A DNA stretch of 64,000 nucleotides from Corallium rubrum (Eukaryota > Cnidaria > Anthozoa > Scleralcyonacea > Coralliidae): the NCBI GenBank assembly GCA_964035015.1, contig OZ036003.1, positions 7,015,754 through 7,079,753 of the forward strand. Direction: 5' to 3'. Positions 1 through 39,215 of this stretch are shown here, piece by piece. Below the pieces are notes generated by a model that had not been told where the DNA came from, did not search any database, and was given only the letters and a program-made list of their open reading frames with translations. The position numbers were made by a program, and so were the translations under genes. The stretch's first letter is position 1; each line of letters opens with the position of its first letter.

Positions 1-500
1 TGGAACGCTATATGCCAAAGTATGGAAGTTAAATGTCGAATCCGTTCGATTACGGCTGCGGAAGAATTCATGAAAATTTACTTCTGTGTAGGTCAACATC
101 GAATTTATCTGGCAAAATTAAGAGTACAGCACAATTGCTCCGAACAAACAGATAACGCGCGTACTAGGCGGTGTTATCTGTTTGTAAGCCATAGGCATAG
201 AGTGTTTTAATAAATGCAGAAGAGATTCATTTCCGATTATATAATGAGTAGTGTATCACTTTCCCCTTTCAACCGTGCGGCGCGTTTGATATCATTCTTG
301 CCAGTAATGGAGAGTTGTATATTACCATTGTAATTCCATATATAGCTTTCTAGACTCAAGAGCTTCCCCCGAGGGGGTACTCCCATATATCGGCTATACT
401 GGGGATGTGCCGCTCAACAGGGTAAGGTTTTTGCCATTTTTATCAGTCTGGAATAGGGTATGTAAATTACATACGTTCATACACATTTTAATTACCGGAT
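1..500. other. Non-coding flank, nothing recognised
   Basis: No exon with splice sites, RNA gene or transposon was recognised here. Short open frames are present but lack coding character. It lies upstream of the first SINE copy. Confidence 0.4.
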
Positions 501-1118
501 CTCAGCTAAGACCTAGGTGTTGCTTTTGCGGAGGGAAGAAAACCAAAGAATCCGGCGAAAAACTCTCGAAGCACAGGAAAGAGTCTCAGACCTCGTTTAC
601 ACGATGCCGGTACAATTTGAAAACGGAACAAAATAATGCTGGTGTGTGATTACAGGCAAAAAAATCTTGCGTTTACACGGTGCCGGTATAATATAATGAC
701 GAATTAGCATGGGACTATTCTCTTCCAATGAGAATTGAGAAGACTTTGTGAATACTGTTGACCCGAATACTGTTGTCGTATATATCGTGATTACCGTCGT
801 CAAACTGTTACGGCATGGGCGTTTACACGATACCGGTTCGTGTTCCGTTTTCATTTCATGCCGTCAAGGAACCCGTCTTCATTTTATGCCGTTTTCATGT
901 CATTTTTGTGCCGGTATCGTGTAAACGCAAGGCCTAAACGGCATGATTTTGTTCCGTTTTCAAATTGTACCGGCATCGTGTAAACGGGGTCTCAGGTTAT
1001 TCCGGTCGGTCACCCATGAGGCCATGACCCATCCAAGTACTAACTCCGTCCAACCGGGCTTAACTTACTGCGGTGGTTAGAGGCAGCGCCCTAACAGCAC
1101 ACGCCTACCGTGCTCCCC
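501..1118 (-). mobile_element. 5S-rRNA-derived SINE, split by a MITE
   Basis: Read on the minus strand the head has the 5S-like internal promoter (GTTAGTACTTGGATGGGT type) followed by the family body (CTGTGCTTCGAGAG, then TTTTC and CCTCCGCAAAAG). The same family recurs at about 3.7, 21.5, 45.9, 47.2, 51.3 and 51.7 kb. This copy is interrupted by the 590-990 element. It is a SINE and not a 5S gene, because only the promoter half resembles 5S rRNA. Confidence 0.8.
590..990. mobile_element. 401-bp MITE with CTCAG target duplication
   Basis: The terminal inverted repeats are about 44 bp and nearly perfect, starting ACCTCGTTTACACGATGCCG on the left and matching the complement of the right end. 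The element is flanked by CTCAG at 585-589 and 991-995. An inner inverted pair (about 669 and 936) suggests an element nested within an element. It sits inside a SINE and is therefore younger than it. Confidence 0.85.
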
Positions 1119-1169
1119 AAATTACGGTTTTAGTCTGCAGGAACATGCAGGGTCTGTTTATTAAGGATG

Positions 1170-1400
1170 CCAAGTAGTTGGACCCCGTTCACACGATGTA
1201 CGAAATCGTGCCGGTATCAAATCATCACGGTAGGAAACTGTTTACACGGTACCGGTATCATTTCATACCGTTACTATTTTTAAAGTTTAGTTAACTCCAT
1301 TTTTATTAAATTCCCGCCATCACGCTTCTTTTACCCCGTATTTTTTAAGCAGAGAAAAAAAAGTTTCGTAAAACCGTGATGAGGTGTTCACACGATACCG
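1170..1400. mobile_element. Degenerate relatives of the 590-990 MITE
   Basis: Several CACACGAT...CCGGTATC motifs resemble the ends of the 590-990 element, in both orientations. Boundaries are not clear. Confidence 0.45.
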
Positions 1401-2052
1401 ATAAAGGAATAATTTCGCGTCATCTTTCTCCTTGCGCGTCGATACTTTTTTTTAACATTTTTAATATACAAATGGATATTAAAAGCGGATATTAAATATT
1501 TGATCGGTCTATTCTCAACCAATGTTTCCTATGAAAACCGCTGGTATGTTTGCGGGCACTGATTGAAGGCTTCATATTTCAATCATGTGTTCATGCTACA
1601 TGTTCAGTATACCATGTGACAAGTATATTATAAGAATACTCAACATGTTTCAGATGTCTGTTCAATCAAGGTTTGCCTTGGGGGAAAAACAAGGCAAAAA
1701 AAACAAAAAAAAACCTCGTCACCGCGTCGACTTTGGGCATGTACGGCCCTGACCAGAAACAGAATGATACTTTTTTTTTGGCCTAATGAGTAACTAAATT
1801 TGATGTCTTTATGAGTGACAATGGCCCGCAAAACCTGTTGTATACACAGCCAATGCAAACAATATGAATATATATGCTCGAGTTGGAATTCTCCAGAATG
1901 AACTGAGCAGTTCTGTATTATTAACTTAATTTCTATTTTTTGTTTCATGTTTCTGTGTTGTGTCAAAAGAAACAGTTAATTAGTTAATTCATGCACGCGA
2001 GGTATTATCAACATACGATTTGCTGATTTAAGTAACAAGGATATGTGACTCA

Positions 2053-2053
<1 letters not shown>

Positions 2054-2132
<79 letters not shown>

Positions 2133-2590
2133 CATTTGAAAAAGAACGGTGACATCTTTACCAGCATGGGTATTATCAACAATGGCCCAAAATTATATAC
2201 AACTAATGATAACTAATCTATTTACAGTTTTTTAAAAAATACAATTACATCGAGTTACAATTACATCGGACAACATGTTTACATTTATTGCAGGAAAGGT
2301 CCTCTAGATGATCAACCTCATCAACCATTGTCAGAAAAAATTCTTTCAGTTTGTATTTGAATGTGGTATAAGAATAATTTTCAATTTCTTTTAGGTATAT
2401 TGGAAGCGAATTATAGAGAGTAGCTCCGCTGTAGGTTATTTTAGATTTGGATTTTTCGGTTTTTACTTTTTCTACTTTAATATCAGTTTGTGAAGACCGT
2501 GTTGAAATATTAATTACACCATTAGTCTTTTGGAACAATAGTGATACCTCTACAGGTGCCATTTTCTTTAATGCACAAAAAAACAAACAA
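2054..2590 (-). mobile_element. LINE 3' end fragment with (AAT)n tail
   Basis: On the minus strand a frame ending at 2245 carries the typical C-terminal tail of a non-LTR retrotransposon ORF2 (ITYSGATLYNSLP, then FKYKLKEFFL). It is followed by a 3' UTR and an (AAT)n tail, seen as (ATT)n at 2054-2130 on the plus strand. This is a 5'-truncated CR1/L2-type copy, and no reverse transcriptase core is present. The clade is inferred from motif style only. Confidence 0.75.
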
Positions 2591-2721
2591 TATTTTTTTC
2601 ATTTTGATAATACTATAAATGGGTAACCATTTTAGTTGACGAAATAGGTTTACTGATGGTGTATCATCTAATGGAATAAGCTGGGAAATTGCTGGGCTAA
2701 TTACAATGTAAATCGAAATAT

Positions 2722-2840
2722 AGTAAGGTTTGAGTGCTGCCGAAAATATTGAAAGTAGCTTCTAACATTTGGAACGAAGGCCCTTCTCGAAACGTTAGAA
2801 ACTACCTTCAATATTTTTGGCACTACTCAAACCTTACATT
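2722..2840. repeat. Short palindrome of the AACGTTTCGAG family
   Basis: Two arms of about 57 bp pair, beginning GTAAGGTTTGAGTGCTGCC on the left and complementary on the right, with GAAGGCCCTTC at the centre. It is related to sequences at 6.5, 45.4 and 58.7-59.1 kb. Confidence 0.7.
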
Positions 2841-2886
2841 TTGTATTTCAACACTGCCTACGCCGAATGTTACTTTAGTTTATTTC

Positions 2887-3379
2887 CAGTGGCGTAACGG
2901 AGGAAGATGGGGCCTTTAGGCATATTTGGTGTGGGGGGCCCTGTTGCCATGGTTTGACTATGAATTAGTTTGAGAGCTGAAGTCTGCATTAATTTTTCAC
3001 TAGTGTCTAGTGTATTACTCGATTAGTTCGAACGCTGTATTTAGTGTATCACTTATTCACTTCATAGGTGAAACATGTGTTTTTAGATAAAGAAAAGATT
3101 TATTACTTAATATATTAGTATTTATTGTCCATAGTTTGTCATGCTGTAGCATTATATATAGTTATAATGTATACTACATCACTTATATGAATAGAACTGA
3201 ACATGTCAATATGTTTAACAAAGAATTTGAATTTTCCCATTGATTCTTAACCTGCATTTGTTACGTTTTTTCAATAAAATATACCGTTTTCTAACATTCG
3301 GGGCGAGGCCCCTCGGGGCCCCCCAACTGCCGGGAATTAGTTCTTCAACTAACCCTACCTAACGAGCGTTACGCCACTG
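2887..3379. mobile_element. hAT-type non-autonomous element, 8-bp duplication
   Basis: The ends CAGTGGCGTAACGG and CGTTACGCCACTG are inverted repeats. The element is flanked by a perfect 8-bp direct repeat TTTATTTC (2879-2886 and 3380-3387), which is the size made by hAT transposases. It has no coding capacity. Confidence 0.85.
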
Positions 3380-3689
3380 TTTATTTCACTGTTTTAATTA
3401 CAATGTATATATGTATTATTAACGGGCTGAATAAAATCATCTGGTGTCAAACAGAGTAAAAAAATGAAGTCGTTCCACAACAACCTGAGGCAAATGAAAG
3501 GGTTAAGCAGATATTTTAAATGATTATATATTCACAGAAGAAAAGAGTAAAGAATGGAAACTATTGTGAGTATTCATTTAACCACCGCTTGCCAGTCAGT
3601 AATTACATCTATTTATACCAAATTCAACTTTAGGGTTTTCAAATGCGCCTTACAATAATTTTTGACATAGCCAGTTGAAGGCATATTAA

Positions 3690-3960
3690 ACGCGCTCAGG
3701 CAGCCGCCATACGACACATATCGGCCCACGAATTACAGCTAAGACCTACAGTAGGTGTTGGTGTTGCGGAGGGAGGAAAACCGGAGAACCCGATGAAAAA
3801 CCCTCGAAGCACAGGAGAGACCAACTAAACTCTACTCACATGAGTCTCAAGCTCGAGAACAGGGTTATTCCCAGACGGTCACCCATCCAAGTACTAACCC
3901 CGTCCAATCGGGCTTAACTATTGGTGAGAGGCAGCGCCCTAATAGCACACGCCAACCTTG
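3690..3960 (-). mobile_element. 5S-rRNA-derived SINE
   Basis: A full head and body in reverse orientation: the minus strand shows GGCGTGTGCTATTAGGGCGC, then the 5S-like box TTAGTACTTGGATGGGTGAC, then TGTGCTTCGAGGG and CCTCCCTCCGC. The 3' region is shared with the 21.5-kb and 45.9-kb copies. Confidence 0.85.
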
Positions 3961-3962
3961 TA

Positions 3963-4352
3963 CACGCCCGTGTTGTACATGCGTAAAAATCTCACAAGTA
4001 CAGCATTGTTGTCTGAACAATGCTGTAACAACGTTGTTATCATGTGTGAACAACCTTGATGAATTAACTATGTTGTTCATCATTGTTTCAACATGTTGTT
4101 ACAGCTTCATGAAACAACACCAATTGTCCTACACCAGTCATGTTCACAATTGTTGTAACATTGTTGTTCATCGTTGTTACTTCATCATGCTGTTACAACA
4201 TGTTGTATCATGTGCGGACAACATTGTTGGCTATAAAAGTGTGCTGTTAGAACAACTTGTTCATGACTGTTGATTTATCCGTGAACAAGTTGTTCGAACG
4301 TGAACTAAGTTCACGCCTGTTAACAACCGTGAATAATTTGTGCTCGTGCTTC
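3963..4352. mobile_element. Fold-back element rich in AACAATGTTGTT
   Basis: Built from many short, partly palindromic AACAACATTGTTC-type blocks, with ends resembling the 11265-11751 element (GTAAAAATCTC). It looks like a non-autonomous, internally repetitive MITE. Confidence 0.6.
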
Positions 4353-4487
4353 GGTAGGTACTTGACTATTCATACCGAGCCTATGCCAAGTCCTACAAAA
4401 CTTTCGGTCTCTTTATTTGACTGCGTACAATACTGATATAAGCATCCATTTAACCACAAATATCCGTTTTATGCATATATAATCAAA

Positions 4488-4932
4488 TTCAATTTCAACT
4501 CCAACTCCAATTCCAACTCCAACTCCAACTTCAACTCCAACTCCAACTCCAACTCCAACTCCAACTCCAACTCCAACTCCAACTCCAACTCCAACTCCAA
4601 CTCCAACTCCAACTCCAACTCCAACTCCAAACTCCAACTCCAACTCCAACTCCAAATTCCAACTCCAACTCCAACTCCAACTCCAAACTCCGACTCCAAA
4701 CCCCAACTCCACACTAACTTCAACTCCACACTAACTTCAACTCCACACTAACTTCAACTCCACACTAACTTCAACTCCATACTAACTTCAACTCCACACA
4801 AACTTCAACTCCACACTAACTTCAACTCCATACTAACTTCAACTCCACACAAACTTCAACTCCACACTAACTTCAACTCCACACTAACTTCAACTCCACA
4901 CTAACTTCAACTCCACACTAACTTCAACTCTA
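4488..4932. repeat. (CCAACT)n then 17-bp minisatellite
   Basis: A hexanucleotide CCAACT array runs to about 4700, followed by a 17-bp unit CTCCACACTAACTTCAA repeated to about 4932. Apparent repetitive peptides here are low-complexity artefacts. Confidence 0.9.
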
Positions 4933-5030
4933 ACTCAAACTCCAAACTCCAATTCCAATTCCAATTCCAATTCCAATTCCAATTCCAACTTCACTCAACT
5001 CAATTAATTCGACTCAATCCAGTCCAATTT

Positions 5031-5450
<420 letters not shown>

Positions 5451-5454
5451 GCAG

Positions 5455-5770
5455 CTTCGCTTCCTTCCTTCCTTCCTTCCTTCCCTTCGCTTCGCTTTCC
5501 TTTCCTTTCCTTTCCTTTCCTTTCCTTTCCTTTCCTTTCCTTTCCTTTCCTTTCCTTTCCTTTCCTTTCCTTTCCTTTCCTTTCCTTTCCTTTACTTTAC
5601 TTTACTTTACTTTACTTTACTTTCCTTTCCTTTCCTTTCCTTTACTTTCCTTTCCTTTCCTTTCCTTTCCTTTCCTTTCCTTTACTTTACTTTACTTTAC
5701 TTTACTTTACTTTACTTTACTTTACTTTACTTTACTTTACTTTACTTTACTTTACTTTACTTTATTTTAT
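5455..5770. repeat. (CTTTC)n/(TTTAC)n pentanucleotide array
   Basis: Pyrimidine-rich pentanucleotide blocks switch between CTTTC and TTTAC phases. The region lies about 285 bp upstream of the first coding exon of the ODAD2-like gene, probably in a 5' UTR intron. Confidence 0.92.
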
Positions 5771-6055
5771 TTAAGTCAATTGAATTGTAATTAGCCCGAT
5801 TCCTCATCTTATTTTTCACACCACTGTAATGTAATTTTTTTATTAGAAAACATACCACATGTGAATTAGTTAATTATTACATTTTGTACTGAAGATGGCA
5901 TAAGTTCAGTGCCGAAACATGTATGTTTCCATTACAACGTATTGATGTCGTTTACTTGACATTTATCGTTATTTAGTGCCTTTAAGAATATATGGAAATA
6001 TCATTTACAACTTAGCACAAAACTAAGATTATTTTTCTTCATATTTTACTTACAG

Positions 6056-33571
<27,516 letters not shown>

Positions 33572-33836
33572 CTTGGAATCTAATCGAAGATTTTTCTTTT
33601 GCAACCAACTAGCCACAGAAACAGTTTTGCGGTAGGAAAAGAGGCACGAAGCAAGTTTGTATTTATATTTTGGAAGGCTTTCGCAGTAGACGAATCGAAA
33701 ACTCGACCTATTTATTCCATTCCGTGCAATGACTGTAATCAGGAGTAAAAAGTAGAGTGCTGCTTGGACAACGTTTTGCACACAGCAAATTAAGCGAAAT
33801 GTTGCAAACTACCGAGATATTTTCAAAATACTACTC

Positions 33837-34491
33837 AAACCACTAGAGCGAGACTGAGACATTCCGAAGCAACAGTTTCGTTTACCGCAGATCAATTTCA
33901 AATAAATCACGTGGTGTATTCTCATGTACCACGTGATAAACATCCAATAGCGGCGCCATCTTGAATTCGCAATGCATTGTGGTCTATCCAGAATAATAAG
34001 CTCAATTAAAATGGTGATTGCTTAGTGTTGAGACACAATGCGGTAATTTTTTCTTGATAAACACTTTCATGGCAACATGTCTAGATATGATCGTTGTCAT
34101 ATTGGTAAAAGCAATAATTCTTGTACGTATAAGGATACATTTGTCATGAATCTATTCTTACACGTCCGAGAATTGTTGCTTTTACCAATATGACAATTAT
34201 TATATTTAGATATTGTTGCCACGAAAGTATTTATAAAGAAAAAAATTACCGCATTGTGTCTCAACACTACGCAATCGCCCTTTTAATGGAGCTTGTTACC
34301 CTGGATAGACCATAATGCATTGCGAATTCAAGATGGCGCCGCTATTGGTGAAAAGGTCTATTGTTAAGTACGTAACAAGCTACCACGTGGTACATAAGAA
34401 CACACCACGTGAGTTCTTTGAAATTGATCTGCGGTAAACGAAACTGTCGCTTCGAAAGCGATGGAAAAATTGTGTCTCGCTCTACTGGTTT
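33837..34491. mobile_element. 655-bp fold-back element 3' of the ODAD2-like stop
   Basis: The ends AAACCACTAGAGCGAGAC and GTCTCGCTCTACTGGTTT are inverted. The arms of about 280 bp include CGGCGCCATCTTGAATTCGC and GAGACACAATGCGGTAATTT. It starts 266 bp after the TGA and contains AATAAA near 33900, so it may lie in the 3' UTR. Confidence 0.85.
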
Positions 34492-35763
34492 ATGTAGCAG
34501 TTACGTATTAAAATAATTCGCAACACAAAATACATATACATCATCAAATTGAAAATCTTAGAACAATTCTGTCTTTAAAAATTAATTTATATAAATTAAT
34601 CTACATGTACAGTACGAAAAAAATTATGATTTATATATAATAGAGAGTATATTACATCGCTGATGTGAAGATATTTATTTTATCTTCGAGTGGTGAAAAC
34701 AATACTTTACGAATGTACGAGAAGATAAAATTCATATCTTCAAGCTACCGTGCAATTTTTTATTATTATATGGATTCAATGCAAAAAGCGGTAGATGACA
34801 TCATCGATATCTTCATTAGTGAGGATATAGAAAATATGTCACCAAATATTTTCTAGCCCACATCTATATAATAAAACGCATGTTGGATTCATCTTTGCCC
34901 GATTTGGAAAAATATTTTAAGTCTTGCCCAATATTAAAGTTCTATACTTAAGAATTTCACTATGGCTTAGATGAATCCGATAAGTTATAATATATACATA
35001 ACCAATCAGAAGTGCTCGGGGATTTACTTTAACCAAAGTTTCACTCTTTTAATTTAATGTTTCACTTTCCCTATCCTAGCGGAGACTCTGCTTAAGTTAT
35101 ATTAAACAATTATTGAATGAGGTTGAGCATGATATCGAGAATTATCAAGGACGAGGTTTGTGTTATCCACCGAAGCCGAAGGCTGAGGTGGATAACACAA
35201 ACCGAGGCCTTGATAATTCTCGATATCATGCGAAAACCGAATCCAATAATTGTGTTATTATATATTCAAGAACAAGAAGCAAAGAACAACACCAGTGGAA
35301 TAAATCGCTGCCAGCTCGATGGCGTTTGTTGGACTGATTCTTTTTGCTTTTCGTGTAGATATTCCTCGAAAATACATTTAAACAGTTTTGTTGCTCTCTT
35401 CGTGCTTTTACTATCTTTCTCTGAGAGCAACGTCGAAATTTCTTCTTCGTTTAACGATGGAAACCGGTTAAAAGCCATTTTGTTTACTCTTCAAAAATAT
35501 TTAGTTTTGGCGGGATTTTTAGCAAGCTGCCGACCGCGCTGGGGGCTTGGGTTCGACAGCGTGCAATAATACGTTGTTTTGGATCGAACTTCGATCCAAA
35601 ACAAGGTATTATTGCACGCTGACACGTCAGCAGCTGAAATAACGCGTCAGCTTCCAGATACGGAGAATTAGCGGGGGCGTTCTGGCCAATCACGAACGAG
35701 AATAAAGTTTGAATATATAATAATTTGATTTAGTGAAATTTACATTTTACTAAAGTGGTCCTC
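34492..35763. other. Intergenic sequence with repeat fragments
   Basis: At about 34655-34855 there is a dispersed repeat with GATGTGAAGATATTTATTTT and ATGACATCATCGATATCTTC. At 35104-35260 a palindrome has arms including ATGATATCGAGAATTATCAA. No exon was recognised. Confidence 0.55.
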
Positions 35764-36214
35764 TGATGAAAATATTCTTCGCAATGTTTTTGCATAATCC
35801 TAAAGATGTTATGGTAGTTAGTAATCGTGCAAAGTTTCATTTCAAAATTCGTTGAAGAAAATGTGATATTTTACGTGGGAAGTTTGTAGTTTTGAGCGCC
35901 GCCATTAAAGTGGTCGAGCTTGAGAAGAATGAGTCGAGGAAGCTTATGACGTCATAGACTCAATAACAACAATGACCTTTTTGTTGACAACAACAATGAT
36001 CTTTTGTTTTTGTTGAGTCTATGGCGTCATAAGTTCTCCTCAGCTCATTCTTCTCAAACACGACCAATTTAAAGGCAGCGCTCCAAAATACAAACTTTGC
36101 ACGTAAAATAAAACTTTGTTTTTGAGAATTTCGAAATGAAACTTTGCACAATTACCAAGTACCATAATATCTTTAGGATTTTGCAGAAACATTACCGACA
36201 ATATTTTCACAGGT
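35764..36214. mobile_element. 451-bp fold-back element near the small gene's stop
   Basis: The arms AAAATATTCTTCGCAATG, CATAATCCTAAAGATGTTAT and CGTGCAAAGTTTCATTTC pair with 36020-36214. The centre is TGACGTCATAGACTCAA and its complement. It ends 17 bp before the stop codon of the 36.2-kb gene, so it is probably in its 3' UTR. Confidence 0.82.
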
Positions 36215-36231
36215 GAATGTGTGTGTTATTT

Positions 36232-36969
36232 TCATGACGCCTTGATTTCTTCAAGTTGTCGTTTTGTCGCGTCAAATTGTTCGAAGAGATCGTCAAAAGA
36301 ACGTACAATGTCTAAATGTTGCCGCATTTCTTTTCTCAATCGTTTTCTCTCGTTCTCGTCCAGTTGTTCCGAGCGTTTTTTGTCCTTTTTCAAGTCTACA
36401 ATTTGACCATTTGCAATGACTAGTAAGCCATCTTTAATTTGAACGGTGTCCGACTTCCGAGCTTGCTTTACTGGTGATACGCGTTTGCCTTGCGTCACTT
36501 TTGACGTTGCCAAGCGCGTTCGAACAAAACGCTGGCGTATTGCCGGCGCAGAATGTCTTGTGACCAACGGCAGCGGCTGGGCTCGCACTGAATCATTAAA
36601 AGTGCCAGTAAAATCGACATAACAGCTTCGTGTAGCTGCTGGATACTTTGATAAGCATTTTGAATGTTCACGTGATGTAAACGGAGAGTTTTTATTGGTG
36701 TACATTGTGTCACATTGTGTGGTACCCAGTCTCGACACGGAAGATCTTGTTGGTCTTTGTTTTCTTGCTAACGCATTCTTCGTCTCCTCGGATATTCCAA
36801 AATATCTCATTTGTGCATTGAGTTCAGTGATATCGTAACATCCCACAGTACCTTTCGGGCAGGTTATTCGGTTGCTGGCGGAGGAATGGGAACGAGGAGC
36901 TGGGGAGAATGAAAGAGAATTTCGAGGTGGTGGTGGAGGAGAACTGGGTTCGATGGAGAAACTATTCAT
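36232..36969 (-). CDS. Unrecognised 245-residue protein
   Basis: I do not recognise this gene. The open frame runs from ATG (36969) to TGA (36232-36234) without low-complexity bias, unlike most frames nearby. The first 35 residues are proline/serine-rich and probably disordered (SSPPPPPRNSLSF). A middle motif TVGCYDITELNAQMRYFG is followed by basic, serine-rich sequence. The last 80 residues hold a short predicted-strand motif (KDGLLVIANGQIVDL) and then a charged helix likely to form a coiled coil (KKDKKRSEQLDENERKRLRK to the end). A splice acceptor TTCTACATAG lies a few bases upstream of the ATG, so a 5' UTR exon probably exists further right. It sits between two ciliary genes, but a ciliary role is only a guess. 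An intronless coding exon of this kind could also be a retrocopy. Confidence 0.6.
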   Translation of the reverse strand: MNSFSIEPSSPPPPPRNSLSFSPAPRSHSSASNRITCPKGTVGCYDITELNAQMRYFGISEETKNALARKQRPTRSSVSRLGTTQCDTMYTNKNSPFTSREHSKCLSKYPAATRSCYVDFTGTFNDSVRAQPLPLVTRHSAPAIRQRFVRTRLATSKVTQGKRVSPVKQARKSDTVQIKDGLLVIANGQIVDLKKDKKRSEQLDENERKRLRKEMRQHLDIVRSFDDLFEQFDATKRQLEEIKAS

Positions 36970-37149
36970 GTGATCTATGTAGAAGGTTATAAAAAAGAGA
37001 TGTTAGATGTTCATAAGTACCTCACTTAAATTTGCTATTATTTATTACATATTTAACATTTGAAATGCATTTAATATTTGAACGGTTATAGGAAGACTTG
37101 AGAAAAATTAACATTTCCATCCAATTCATTCTATCCCATCCATCCACTC

Positions 37150-37545
<396 letters not shown>

Positions 37546-38789
37546 CTTAAATGCACGACGATATGCTTAAATCAAACTCATACATTATTCAAGTTTTAAA
37601 ATGTATATGCAATCAAATAGCAATGTGTCTGGTACAATTTAACAATTCCTTTTACTCTCAAGATCCTTTTAATGTCACTGGAACCAATGTTCGTATTACA
37701 AATTTCCTGTATATATTAAGAGTACGCCACCAGAGCAGATGCATTACAAATTGCATATATCATACAGGAAAACAGCTGTTTACAAGGGCTGACAAATTGC
37801 TAAGTGGTTGAATATTTAAGAGTATAGAGCAGTGGAAAAAATAGTCCAAAACTGTAGAAGAAGCGTTGAACGTCTAAATACTGTTAGAGAATATCTTACA
37901 TACTAAAACAACTCACTAATAAGCTGTTAGGAACATATACGAAAACAACTCAATGAATTTGAGTAACAATACACGAGCTAATTTTAACAGGACTGCATGT
38001 ACCTTGTAGTTAGAATTTAGGGCAGAATGTTTGAGCACTGTACGTATTACGTCCAAAAGTCGGTTATACATTGAAATGTATAAGTAACTGTTACCTTTAT
38101 GATAGCTGACGACCTCTCCAGACTGTTTATCAAAGAATCTTTCTTTTATAAGTTCTTAAACCAGTACAGTCACAGACCAAAGTAAACGTTGTATTTCTGT
38201 AATAAGTATCAACTGAAACGCTTATTAAATCGGGGTAGTAAATCCAAGTCCTATAGGACTGCGTAGATTAGTTTCAAACAAAGCCCCGTGTGTTGCGCGT
38301 TTAATATCCGTGTGTACATATTGACTTTCGAATACTTCAAATGGGAAAATATAGGTCTTGCAATTGGCAACTTTAGAATATATAATTACATGTTTAATTA
38401 TTAAAGATGTTTATTTTCAGGACTTGAAATATTTATGAATTTCGAACGTCAGACGTTTTTATTCACCTCTGAGGACCTCTGAGGAAACCTTTGCGGAACA
38501 GAGCTGAGTTATAAAATGTCTGTCTCCCGTTTTCTTCTCGATCCGAATTGATCTTTAGACTATTTTATACTCTGGCTAACGCCAGACTATTTTCCACCCG
38601 TCATAGGGAGAATCCACCGACGGACACCTGCCTGCGGTCCCAAATATAAAGTTTAAGAAAAAGAAAATATTTACGTTTTGCTATGTAAGAGTTATATACC
38701 GAGGTTAGAATTGGTATGTATTAGAATCATTGTCGTTTCTGCCTGAGATATATTTGCTGGCAAAAATAGATTGAAGGAGGAAATATCAG

Positions 38790-39215
38790 TGGCCGCGGAA
38801 GATGTTTTATATTGGGGGGGGGGGTGTCTAATTCACAAAAAAATTGTGTCACCGGGGCGTGGCATTTTAACCTTTCGTCAATGATTCAAATAATTTTTCG
38901 CATTCAGCTGAGTCCACTGGCAAGCGTTTAAAGCAAGAGGGTAGCTATGTAAACTGTGGGAGATTTTCTTGTCTCTTGCGACTCCTTTTCGGTTTAAGTT
39001 ATTAAACCAGGAAACATATTACACGTATTAGACCTTTTAGTAACCTTTTGTCTTTCACTTCTTATTATTAAACGTTTCTAAATTATTCTTTTTAGTTTCA
39101 CACTTTGCATTATGTTCTTTATAGGTGCTGACTCCTTATTAGCGTCAGAAACCCGTCGTCAGAAATATTGAGGGGACTATAGCCCCCTAGCCCCCTTGTT
39201 CCGCCGCCCTTGGGA
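38790..39215. mobile_element. Possible hAT-like element, CAGTGGCC ends
   Basis: The left end CAGTGGCCGCGGAA with a G-run resembles the complement of the right end TTCCGCCGCCCTTG. No target duplication is clear, so this is tentative. Confidence 0.4.
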
